18,108 nt of DNA, from contig DASPKS010000171.1 of the NCBI GenBank assembly GCA_035628035.1, forward strand, positions 1 to 18,108. Direction: 5' to 3'. Source of the DNA: DASPKS01 sp035628035. GTDB taxonomy: Bacteria; Bacteroidota; Rhodothermia; Rhodothermales; Rubricoccaceae. Of this stretch, positions 8,689 to 16,210 are shown in pieces. Position numbers and translations under genes: made by a program. Numbering within the stretch: the stretch's first letter is position 1; each line of letters opens with the position of its first letter. The notes beneath the pieces are model-generated. The model made no database searches. It was not told the origin of the DNA and saw nothing but the letters and a program-made list of their open reading frames with translations.

Positions 8689-8746
8689 GACCGAGCAGAG
8701 CAAGAGCAGACAGGCGATGCGCGTTCGAGGAGAAAACCTTCTACCG

Positions 8747-10612
8747 ATGCGCATCGCCCTGTTCTGCTCGCTCCTCGCCGCGCTCCCCTCCCGCGCACAG
8801 ATCCCGGCCCCACCGGCCTGGGTGCAGGACGCCGTCTTCTACCAGGTTTTCCCCGAGCGCTTCCGCAACGGCGACCCGACGAACGACCCTACGCACGCCT
8901 CGCTCGACTTCCCGGAGAACGTCCCCGCCGACGCGTGGCGCGTCTCCCCGTGGACGGGCGACTGGTACGCGCGGGCCGACTGGGAGCGCGCCCTCGGGCC
9001 CGACTTCTACGACCACGGCGTCTTCCTCCGCCGGTACGGCGGCGACCTGCAGGGGGTCCTCGACCAGCTCGGCTACCTCGACAGCCTCGGCGTCACCGCG
9101 CTCTACTTCAACCCGGTGTTCTACGCGCCGAGCCTCCACAAGTACGACGCGGCGAGCTACCACCACATCGACCCCTACTTCGGGCCCGACCCCGAGGGCG
9201 ACCTCGCGCAGATGGCGCGCGAGACGTCCGACCCGGCGACGTGGCGCTGGACTTCCGCCGACTCCCTCTTCCTGAGGCTGCTCCGCGAGGCGCACGCACG
9301 CGGGATGCGCGTCGTCCTCGACGGCGTGTTCAACCACTCCGGCATGCGGTTCTTCGCCTTCGAAGACCTCCGCCGGAACCAGCAGCGCTCGCCCTACCGC
9401 GACTGGTACGTCGTCACCCGGTGGGACGACCCGGCGACGACGGAGAGCGAGTTCGACTGGCAGGGGTGGTGGGGCTACAAGCCGCTCCCCGTCTTCGCCG
9501 ACAACGCCGACACGACCGACCTCGCCGCCGGGCCGAAGGACTACGTCTTCGCGATCACCCGCCGCTGGATGGACCCCGACGGCAACGGCGACCCCGCCGA
9601 CGGCATCGACGGGTGGCGGCTCGACGTGGCGAACGAGGTTCCGCCCGGCTTCTGGGCCGACTGGAACGCGCTCGTGCGCCGGCTCAACCCCGAGGCCTAC
9701 ACCGTCGCCGAGGTGTGGGACGACGCGGCGGCGTTCCTCGCGGCGGGCGGCTTCCACGCCACGAAGAACTACCACGGCTTCGCCATCCCGACGTACGAGT
9801 TCGCCGTGAAGGGGCGGCTGCCGGCCTCGGGCTTCGCGCAGCAGCTCGCCGAGCGGTTCGGCACCTACGCGCCCGAGACCGCCCGCGCGCTCCTCAACCT
9901 CACCGACTCCCACGACACCGACCGCCTCGCGTCGATGCTCGTCAACCGGGGGCGGCCGGCGAACTACGACCGCGAGAACGGCCCGCGCGGCGCGGCCGAC
10001 TACGACGTAGGCGCGCCCGGCCCGCGCGAGCGCGACCTCCAGCGGCTCATCGTCACCCTCCAGATGGCGATGCCCGGCGCGCCGATGCTCTACTACGGCG
10101 ACGAGGCGGGGATGTGGGGCGCCGACGACCCCGATGACCGCAAGCCGATGGTGTGGCCCGACCTCGTCTACGAGCCCGAGCGGGGCCACCCGCGCGGCCA
10201 AGCTCGCCGGGCCGACCCCGTGGCCTTCGACCACGACCTGTTCGCCTTCCACCAGGCGGCCATCCGGCTGCGGGGGCAGCTCCCGTCGCTCCGGCGCGGC
10301 ACGTTCGAGGTGCTCGCGGCCGACGCCGCCGCGCAGACGCTCGCCTTCGCCCGCCGCGTGAGCGGGGAGGAGGTGGTCGTGATGCTGAACCGGAGCGACG
10401 AGGAGCAGCGGATCGCGCTGCCTCGGCGCCGGGGTTCCCCGCTCGTGCCGATCTTCGCCTCGCGCGGCGACCTCTCCCAGATCCCGTCCATCGTCATCAC
10501 GTTCCACGAGTCGGGCGAGGTGACGTACACCCACCCGATCCCGCCGCGCACCGCCGTCGTCTTCCGGCAGATGACCGACCGCGACGTCCGCCCCAACGGG
10601 CTCAACGAGTAG
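8747..10612 (+). CDS. Periplasmic GH13 alpha-glucan hydrolase (cyclomaltodextrinase/neopullulanase-like)
   Basis: This 621-residue enzyme has a signal peptide (residues 1-18, ending SRAQ) and no T9SS tail, so it should stay in the periplasm. The barrel begins almost at once (WVQDAVFYQVFPERF), without the N-terminal CBM34 domain usual in maltogenic amylases. The GH13 regions are intact: I DGVFNH (192-197), II GWRLDVANE with Arg291 and nucleophile Asp293, III AEVW with Glu322, IV TDSHDTDR with His389 and Asp390. The C-terminal beta domain ends near residue 610. Shortening of maltodextrins before ABC import is inferred from location and neighbours. Start: an in-frame ATG at 8717 would add MRVRGENLLP ahead of the signal peptide; 8747 is preferred because the hydrophobic core then starts at residue 3, although the AGGAG at 8728-8732 is 14 bases away. 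The stop is 2 bases before the binding-protein gene, which implies co-transcription. Confidence 0.94.
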   Translation: MRIALFCSLLAALPSRAQIPAPPAWVQDAVFYQVFPERFRNGDPTNDPTHASLDFPENVPADAWRVSPWTGDWYARADWERALGPDFYDHGVFLRRYGGDLQGVLDQLGYLDSLGVTALYFNPVFYAPSLHKYDAASYHHIDPYFGPDPEGDLAQMARETSDPATWRWTSADSLFLRLLREAHARGMRVVLDGVFNHSGMRFFAFEDLRRNQQRSPYRDWYVVTRWDDPATTESEFDWQGWWGYKPLPVFADNADTTDLAAGPKDYVFAITRRWMDPDGNGDPADGIDGWRLDVANEVPPGFWADWNALVRRLNPEAYTVAEVWDDAAAFLAAGGFHATKNYHGFAIPTYEFAVKGRLPASGFAQQLAERFGTYAPETARALLNLTDSHDTDRLASMLVNRGRPANYDRENGPRGAADYDVGAPGPRERDLQRLIVTLQMAMPGAPMLYYGDEAGMWGADDPDDRKPMVWPDLVYEPERGHPRGQARRADPVAFDHDLFAFHQAAIRLRGQLPSLRRGTFEVLAADAAAQTLAFARRVSGEEVVVMLNRSDEEQRIALPRRRGSPLVPIFASRGDLSQIPSIVITFHESGEVTYTHPIPPRTAVVFRQMTDRDVRPNGLNE

Positions 10613-10614
10613 CC

Positions 10615-11865
10615 ATGCGCCTCCTCCTTGCCGCGCTCGCGCTTTTGCTTCGCTTTGCGCTTCCCTTCGGGGTTCTCGCCGGCTGCGGCGGGGGAGAGGA
10701 GGGGCCCGTCGTCGTCCGCATCTGGCACCAGAAGGACTCCGGCGAGCGCGACTTCCTGGAGGAGTGGGTCGAGCGGTTCAATGCGAGCCAGGACTCCATC
10801 CGCATCGAGACGCTCTACAAGGAGACGGAGGAGCTGCGCAACCACTACGTCTTCGCGGCCGTCGGCCGGCGCGGGCCCGACCTCGTCTACGGCCCGGCCG
10901 ACAACGTGGGCACCTTCGGGATCACCGAGACCATCCGCCCGCTCGACGGGCTCCTCCCCGACACCTTCCTCGCGGGGTTCGACGAGAGCGGGCTCCTCCG
11001 GTGGGACGGCCGCCTCGTCGGCGTGGCCGACCAGGTGGGCAACCACCTCACGTTCGTCTACAACCGGGAGCTGATCCCCGAGCCCCCGCAGACGCTCGAT
11101 GAGCTCATCGCCATCGGCCAGCGTCTCACGCGCGACGAGAACGGCGACGGGCGGCCCGACCACTACGGCCTCGCCTGGAACTACACCGAGCCGTTTTTTT
11201 TCATTCCCTTCCTCACGGCCTTTGGCGGGTGGGTGATGGACGCCGAGGGTAACCCCACGCTCGACACGCCTGCGACGGTCCAAGCCATCCAGTTCATCCT
11301 CGACCTCCGCGACCGCTACCGCATCATCCCCGGCGAGGCCGACTACGAGACCGTCAAGATGCTCTTCACCGACGGCGCCGCCGCCGCCGTCATCGACGGG
11401 CCGTGGTCGTGGGCGGGCTACGGCGAGAACGGCGTGGACTACATGCTCGCGCCGATCCCGTTCAACACGGCCACGGGCCGGTGGCCGCAGCCCATGGCCG
11501 CCGCCAAGGTCTACTCCGTCAACCCGGCGGTGAGCGAGGAGCGGCTGCCGGCCGTGCTCACGGTGCTCCGCTACCTCACGGGCGAAGAGATCCAGCGCGC
11601 GATGGCCGAGCGGCTCTCGACGATCCCCGTGCAGCGGAGCGTGCGCGAGAGCCCGGTGATGGCCGAGAACCCCTACCTCGCCGCCTCGCTCCGCCAGGTG
11701 GAGCACACGCTCCCCATGCCGACGGCGCCGCAGATGCGCCAGATCTGGGACGCCATGCGCGGCCCCTACCAGCTCGTCATGAACGGTGCCGTCACGCCGC
11801 AGCAGGCGGCGCGGATGATGCAGGAGGCCGCCGAGAAGCGCATCGCCGACACCTTCCTGGACTGA
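10615..11865 (+). CDS. Lipid-anchored ABC transporter sugar-binding protein (MalE-like, family 1)
   Basis: This 416-residue protein starts with a lipoprotein signal: hydrophobic stretch, then VLAGC with the lipidated Cys at 24, followed by GGGEEG. The mature part has the family 1 extracellular solute-binding pattern: VVVRIWHQKDSGERD at the N-terminus, DLVYGPADNVG, a hinge region GVADQVGNHLTFVYNRELI, TLDELIAIGQRLT, and AAVIDGPWSWAGY. The likely ligand is maltose or maltodextrin, inferred from two flanking GH13 enzymes and MalF/MalG-like permeases rather than from binding residues. The lipid anchor differs from the soluble E. coli MalE. It begins 2 bases after the upstream stop, and the next gene starts 1 base after its own stop, so it is within an operon. 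An 8-T run at 11194-11201 (Pro-Phe-Phe-Phe) is unusual in this GC-rich coding DNA. Confidence 0.95.
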   Translation: MRLLLAALALLLRFALPFGVLAGCGGGEEGPVVVRIWHQKDSGERDFLEEWVERFNASQDSIRIETLYKETEELRNHYVFAAVGRRGPDLVYGPADNVGTFGITETIRPLDGLLPDTFLAGFDESGLLRWDGRLVGVADQVGNHLTFVYNRELIPEPPQTLDELIAIGQRLTRDENGDGRPDHYGLAWNYTEPFFFIPFLTAFGGWVMDAEGNPTLDTPATVQAIQFILDLRDRYRIIPGEADYETVKMLFTDGAAAAVIDGPWSWAGYGENGVDYMLAPIPFNTATGRWPQPMAAAKVYSVNPAVSEERLPAVLTVLRYLTGEEIQRAMAERLSTIPVQRSVRESPVMAENPYLAASLRQVEHTLPMPTAPQMRQIWDAMRGPYQLVMNGAVTPQQAARMMQEAAEKRIADTFLD

Positions 11866-11866
11866 G

Positions 11867-12856
11867 ATGCTCGAACCCCCGAAGGAAGGCCTCGCCCTCG
11901 ACGTCCGGGACCGCAGCCGCGAGCAGGCGCTCGAAGGGCAGGTGCCCCCCGCGCCCCGGCAGTGGCTGGGCGAGCGGGCGCGGTACCGGCTGTTCCTGTC
12001 CATGCTGCTCCTCCCGACGGCGGTGGTGATGCTGGCCGTGGTGGCGTTCCCGTTCCTCTACAACGTGCTGGTGTCGTTCTCGAACATGAACATCTACACG
12101 TTGCGGAGCTGGCACCTCATCGGGCCGCAGCAGTACGTGGCGGTGTTCCGTGAGCCGGCGGTCTGGGCCGTCTTCGGGAAGACCATCGTGTGGACGCTCG
12201 TCAACGTGGCGTTCCACGTCGCCCTCGGGGTGTTCCTCGCTGTCGTGCTCCACCAGAAGTTTGTGAGGGGGAAGCCGATCTGGCGCGTGCTCCTCGTCCT
12301 CCCCTGGGCTGTGCCCTCCACAATCTCGGCGCTGACGTGGCGCGGGATGTTCAACTACGAGTACGGCGCGGTCAACCTCCTCATCACGAAGGTGCTCCGC
12401 GCGCCGCCCATCGAGTGGCTGACGAGCCCGTTCGAGGCGTTCCTCGCCGTGATCCTCACGAACATCTGGATGGGGTTCCCCTTCATGATGGTCGTCGCCC
12501 TCGGCGGGCTCCAGTCCATCCCCCAGGAGCTCTACGAGGCGGCCGACGTGGACGGGGCGACGGCCTGGCAGAAGTTCCGGACCATCACGGCGCCGCTCCT
12601 CAAGCCGGTGATGGTGCCGGCCATCACGCTCGGCGTCGTGTGGACGTTCAACAACGTCAACGTGGTGTGGCTCGTCACGAACGGGGGCGAGCCGAACGAC
12701 CAGACGCACATCCTCGTCTCGTACGTCTACGAGGCGGCGTTCTTCATGTACCGGTTCGGGTGGGCCGCCGCCCTCTCGATGGTGATCTTCGCGCTCCTCT
12801 TCACCTTCACGCAGGTCTTCCTCAACCGGACGAAGGCCACGGAGTCGGTGTATTGA
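11867..12856 (+). CDS. Carbohydrate ABC transporter permease, MalF-like
   Basis: This 329-residue inner-membrane permease has about six membrane segments (roughly residues 43-70, 107-129, 140-157, 190-213, 247-270, 299-319). The cytoplasmic coupling loop holds the EAA motif EAADVDGATAWQKF (224-237) followed by PLLKP, the site that docks the ATPase. It lacks the large periplasmic P2 loop and extra helices of E. coli MalF (514 residues), and so is of the shorter type common in bacterial sugar transporters. A ~40-residue hydrophilic N-terminal extension is present. Start: the ATG is 1 base after the binding-protein stop. Its usual partner, the MalG-like permease, is not the next gene but lies 3.4 kb downstream, behind a glucosidase lipoprotein. 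Sugar specificity is inferred from context. Confidence 0.95.
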   Translation: MLEPPKEGLALDVRDRSREQALEGQVPPAPRQWLGERARYRLFLSMLLLPTAVVMLAVVAFPFLYNVLVSFSNMNIYTLRSWHLIGPQQYVAVFREPAVWAVFGKTIVWTLVNVAFHVALGVFLAVVLHQKFVRGKPIWRVLLVLPWAVPSTISALTWRGMFNYEYGAVNLLITKVLRAPPIEWLTSPFEAFLAVILTNIWMGFPFMMVVALGGLQSIPQELYEAADVDGATAWQKFRTITAPLLKPVMVPAITLGVVWTFNNVNVVWLVTNGGEPNDQTHILVSYVYEAAFFMYRFGWAAALSMVIFALLFTFTQVFLNRTKATESVY

Positions 12857-12918
12857 GTGGCCCGGGGGGGAGGAGGGGAGCGATCTTCCGCGCCGGTCCG
12901 CCGCCTGTCTCCTCTCCG

Positions 12919-15900
12919 ATGAAGCACCTCCTCCCGCTCCTCGCCTGCGCGCTCGCCCTCGCGGCGTGCGACGACGAGGCGGTGGGGAGCCGCCTCGCGG
13001 AGGCCGGGCCGGAGGCGCTGGCCGCCCTCGCCGTGACCGCCGAGACGCCGGCCGAGGACGACTCCACCGCCCGCCTCGCCGCGTTCCTCTCCGACCGCGC
13101 AGGGACCTTCTTCTACGACGCCCTCGCCGCCCCTGCCGACGACCCGGCCATGGGGTTCATCGCGGGCGCCTACCGGATGCTCGACACGTGGCGGTGGGTG
13201 CTCCCCGACACGTCGGCCCTCGGGGGCATCCACCGCGTGCAGGGGACGGCGCGGCCCGACTTCCTCGTCCGCACCTACACCGCGGAGGACTCCTCGGGCT
13301 TCGTCGGGAGCCTCATCAACCGGCTCCGGGGCGATACGCCGCCGCGCCTGACCGAGCGCATCTCGATGATCGAGGGGCAGGGCGCGCTCCTCGTCGAGAT
13401 CCCCGACTCCCTCGGCCAGCTCGCCTTCGAGCCCGTCGTGAGCGACCTCGACGGGCGCTCGGCCTACCAGGTGGAGCAGCGCGGGGCCACGCTCCTCATC
13501 GCGCGGGCGAACTACTTGGAGCCCAGGGCGGGGAGCCAGCGGCCGGTCTGGCTCGCCGTCCGCGCGGCCGGGGGGGGCGACAGCGTGGGCTACACCCGCG
13601 ACGGCGCGGCCTACGACGCCGCGAACCCGCTTGCGCCTGAAGCCGGCCGCATCCGCGCCCTCGCGCTCGGCGGCGTCCGCTTCCCCACGCCCGGCGCCGT
13701 CGTCGTCGCGGCCGACAGTACGCCGGAGGCAGCCGACGCCCGCGTGCGGCGGGCCCTCGCCTCAGCCGGGCGCGCCCGCGCCGCGCGCAGCGCCCGCATG
13801 GCGCGCCTCCTCGAAGCGGCGCCCTTCGTGACCGAGGACGAGCGGGTGAACGACGCCGTCGCGTGGGCGCGGCTCACGCTCGACGCCCTCCAGGTCCCCG
13901 ACTCCCTCCACACGATCCTCCTCTCCGGCATCCCCGGCATCGAGGGCGGTCCCGGCCCCGGCACGCTCTACGCCCTCGACGCCTTCCTCGCGACGGGCCA
14001 GTGGGAGACCGCCCGGCGCATCGTGACGGCCTTCGGGAGCCGCCAGCGCTACGACAACCGCATCGACATCTTCGGACGGGCGCCCAACGAGATCGGCCCT
14101 GACGGGGAGGGCGTCTACACCACGGCCGACGCAACGGCCCTCTTCCTCAAGAGCGTGGGCGACTACGTGCGCACGACGGGCGACACCCGCCTCATCAACC
14201 CGCGCTACTGGACGAACACGGTGTACGGGATGCGGGGGATTGCGGAGGAGCAGTTCGGCCCGCTCGGCTTCCTGCGCGCGCGGCCCGGCGAGACGTGGAT
14301 GCGCGCGGAGCCGCGCGGCGGCGAGGTCGTGACCCCGCGCGAGGGGCTGCCCGTCGAGTCGCAGGGGCTGCTCTACCGTGCGCTCCGGTCCATGACCGAC
14401 TTCGCGACGATCATGGGCGTGGCCCGGCGGGAGTCCGCCGCGTGGTACGCCGACAGCGCGAACGCCCTCCGGCGGAAGTTCGCCGAGCGCTTCGTGGGGC
14501 CCGACTCCTTCCTCTACGACCGCTACGACCCGGCGGGCCGGCCCGACCCGACGCTCCGCCCGAACGCCCTCTTCGCCCTGCGCTTCCTCGACCTCGACCC
14601 CGCGCTCAGGCGCACGCTGGTGCGGCGGACCGCAGAGCGGCTGGCCTTCCCCTATGGCGTCGCGACGCGGGCGCAGGCCGACTCCGCGTTCCATCCGTAC
14701 CTCCGCGCGCCCGGGTTTTATGACGAGGCCGCGGCCATTCACGAGGGCGCCGTCTGGACCGGCCTGAGCGGGACGCTCATCACGGCGATGGCGGAGACGG
14801 GCGGTGCGGCGAAGGCCGCCGAGCTGTACGGCCACCAGGTCGACCTCCTCTTTGACGTCGGGGTGGTCGGCGCCGTCCCGGAGCGGCTCAGTGGGCACCC
14901 GCATCCGGGCGAGGACGCCCCCCGCCCCGGAGGCGCGCCCGTGGCACCCTGGCCGGTGGCCGAGCTCGTCCGCAACGCGTACCAGGACTTCGCAGGCGTC
15001 CGCTACGCTTCCGCCAACGAGCTCGTCATCGAGCCGCGCCTCCCCGACGCGTGGGGGACCACGCGCCTCCGCGTACGCCTCGACAGCGGGTACGTGGACC
15101 TCACGCTCCAGCAGGGCGGCGCGCTCGACGTGCGGCTCGTGCCGGGCGGAGACCTCCCCGAAGACGCCCGCGCCCGCGTGCGCGCGTTCGGGCTCGAAGC
15201 GGTCGTCCCCCTCACGCAGATGCAGGGCGACACCCTCGAAGTCCCCGCCGCCGAGGTGGCCGTGCGGCTCTCGCCCGACGGGGTGGAGGTGGATGGCGAC
15301 GAGGCCGAAGCCGCCGCGCGCTACGCCGCGCCCGATCCCGACTTCTGGGAGGGCTTCGCGTGGGCCACGCCGCAGATCCCTGACACCTACCCCGTCCTCC
15401 AGGCGGCGGCCGAGCAGCGTCAGCTCTCTGGAAGCGACCTCCTCCGCGAAAACCCGGTCGCCCAGCCCCTCCTCACCCAGACCGACCCCGACGGCGACGA
15501 CTGGGGCGCCACGAGCACGTTCACCTACCCGCGCGGCTTCCCTGACCGCGTCCTCGACGCCACCTACCTCGAAGTCAGCGAGGACGACTCCACGACGTAC
15601 TTCCGGATCGAGTTCGCCAGCGTGATCCCGGAGGACTCCCTGGGGTACCCGCCCGTCTTCGCCGCGCTCGTCCTCAACACCGAGCCCGGGGGGGCTACGG
15701 CCGTAGGTCACGAGGCGCAGTACGACTTCCCCGAGGACCAAGGCTACGAGGTCGTCATCTACCTCGGCGACGGGCTGCGCGTGGAGGACGGCGCGGGCCG
15801 CACGCTGGCCGAGCTGCCGCCCGGTGGGGGGAGCGTGGTGCAGCCCGAAGAGGGCGCCATCAAGTTCGCCCTCCCGAAGTTCATCGTGCCCGACCTCCCC

Positions 15901-16065
15901 CGCCGCGCCCGCGTGACGCTCCTCGTCGGTGCCCGGACGGACGGGCGCGGCATCGGCGCCTTCCGCCGCGTGGCGGCCCGTCCTTCGGGCGACCTCGGCG
16001 GGGGGAAGGTGGACCCCGACGCCCCCAACGTCTACGACGAGATCTCCGGCACCGTCACGCGGTGA
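12919..16065 (+). CDS. Lipoprotein: debranching-enzyme-type glucosidase barrel fused to glucodextranase DOMON-like domain
   Basis: This 1048-residue lipoprotein has signal MKHLLPLLACALALAAC with lipidated Cys17, then DDE. After an N-terminal domain (~20-290), an (alpha/alpha)6 barrel (~300-700) resembles the C-terminal amylo-1,6-glucosidase half of glycogen debranching enzymes: YTTADATALFLKSVGDY (400-416; Asp404 at the usual acid position), IHEGAVWTGLSG (607-618), then GAVPERLSG (Glu655) and WPVAELVRNAYQDF. A small beta domain follows (VIEPRLPDAWG). Residues ~856-1042 match the C-terminal DOMON-like module of glucodextranases: DPDGDDWGA, YPRGF, VFAALVLNT, AIKFALPKFIV, and a NVYDEI end. The likely role is release of glucose from branched or alpha-1,6 glucans outside the inner membrane. 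The catalytic residues are assigned by family position only. The gene lies between the two permease genes, 62 bases after MalF-like. No Shine-Dalgarno is seen, and the start is set by the lipoprotein signal. Linkage specificity (alpha-1,6 or alpha-1,4) is uncertain. Confidence 0.88.
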   Translation: MKHLLPLLACALALAACDDEAVGSRLAEAGPEALAALAVTAETPAEDDSTARLAAFLSDRAGTFFYDALAAPADDPAMGFIAGAYRMLDTWRWVLPDTSALGGIHRVQGTARPDFLVRTYTAEDSSGFVGSLINRLRGDTPPRLTERISMIEGQGALLVEIPDSLGQLAFEPVVSDLDGRSAYQVEQRGATLLIARANYLEPRAGSQRPVWLAVRAAGGGDSVGYTRDGAAYDAANPLAPEAGRIRALALGGVRFPTPGAVVVAADSTPEAADARVRRALASAGRARAARSARMARLLEAAPFVTEDERVNDAVAWARLTLDALQVPDSLHTILLSGIPGIEGGPGPGTLYALDAFLATGQWETARRIVTAFGSRQRYDNRIDIFGRAPNEIGPDGEGVYTTADATALFLKSVGDYVRTTGDTRLINPRYWTNTVYGMRGIAEEQFGPLGFLRARPGETWMRAEPRGGEVVTPREGLPVESQGLLYRALRSMTDFATIMGVARRESAAWYADSANALRRKFAERFVGPDSFLYDRYDPAGRPDPTLRPNALFALRFLDLDPALRRTLVRRTAERLAFPYGVATRAQADSAFHPYLRAPGFYDEAAAIHEGAVWTGLSGTLITAMAETGGAAKAAELYGHQVDLLFDVGVVGAVPERLSGHPHPGEDAPRPGGAPVAPWPVAELVRNAYQDFAGVRYASANELVIEPRLPDAWGTTRLRVRLDSGYVDLTLQQGGALDVRLVPGGDLPEDARARVRAFGLEAVVPLTQMQGDTLEVPAAEVAVRLSPDGVEVDGDEAEAAARYAAPDPDFWEGFAWATPQIPDTYPVLQAAAEQRQLSGSDLLRENPVAQPLLTQTDPDGDDWGATSTFTYPRGFPDRVLDATYLEVSEDDSTTYFRIEFASVIPEDSLGYPPVFAALVLNTEPGGATAVGHEAQYDFPEDQGYEVVIYLGDGLRVEDGAGRTLAELPPGGGSVVQPEEGAIKFALPKFIVPDLPRRARVTLLVGARTDGRGIGAFRRVAARPSGDLGGGKVDPDAPNVYDEISGTVTR

Positions 16066-16080
16066 TCCCTATGTTCGACC

Positions 16081-16189
16081 ATGTCATCCCGAGCGGAGCG
16101 AAGCGGAGTCGAGGGATCTATGCGCCCACCATTTCCCCCGGCAGATATCCTCCGACGGCGGCGCTTCGCGCCTCCCCTCAGGACGACAT
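16081..16189 (+). repeat. Dispersed palindromic intergenic repeat (inverted-repeat element, ~109 bases)
   Basis: The left arm 16081-16119 begins ATGTCATCCCGAGCGGAGCG and ends GAGGGATCT. The right arm 16143-16189, read on the - strand, begins ATGTCGTCCTGAGGGGAGGC and ends GAGGATATCT. The arms are imperfect inverted repeats with indels, separated by ~23 bases. The sequence belongs to the widely seen GTCATCCYGAGC-type repeat whose accidental translation gives peptides such as CHPERSEAESRDL, which is present here in the + frame that also encodes the downstream permease. It fills most of the 145-base gap between the glucosidase and MalG-like genes and encodes no protein. Confidence 0.8.
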
Positions 16190-16210
16190 CTCAAAGGCTG
16201 TAGCCCGCTG

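Noticed and set aside
8745..8756. 12-base perfect palindrome CGATGCGCATCG over the start of the second GH13 gene
   Set aside because: A few such palindromes are expected by chance in 18 kb, and ATGCGCATC simply encodes Met-Arg-Ile.
8741..10534. 597-codon open frame on the - strand
   Set aside because: Antisense shadow of the GH13 enzyme at 8747-10612; composition-driven and without recognisable motifs.
12190..12918. N-terminal extension of the glucosidase upstream of 12919
   Set aside because: It overlaps most of the MalF-like gene in another frame with a low-complexity translation; the lipoprotein signal starting at 12919 fixes the start.
13762..15741. 659-codon open frame on the - strand
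   Set aside because: Antisense shadow of the lipoprotein glucosidase, which has a lipobox and family motifs in the + frame.
15929..16210. N-terminal extension of the MalG-like permease, containing CHPERSEAESRDL
   Set aside because: The peptide is the accidental translation of the intergenic repeat, and the permease helix begins right after ATG 16211.
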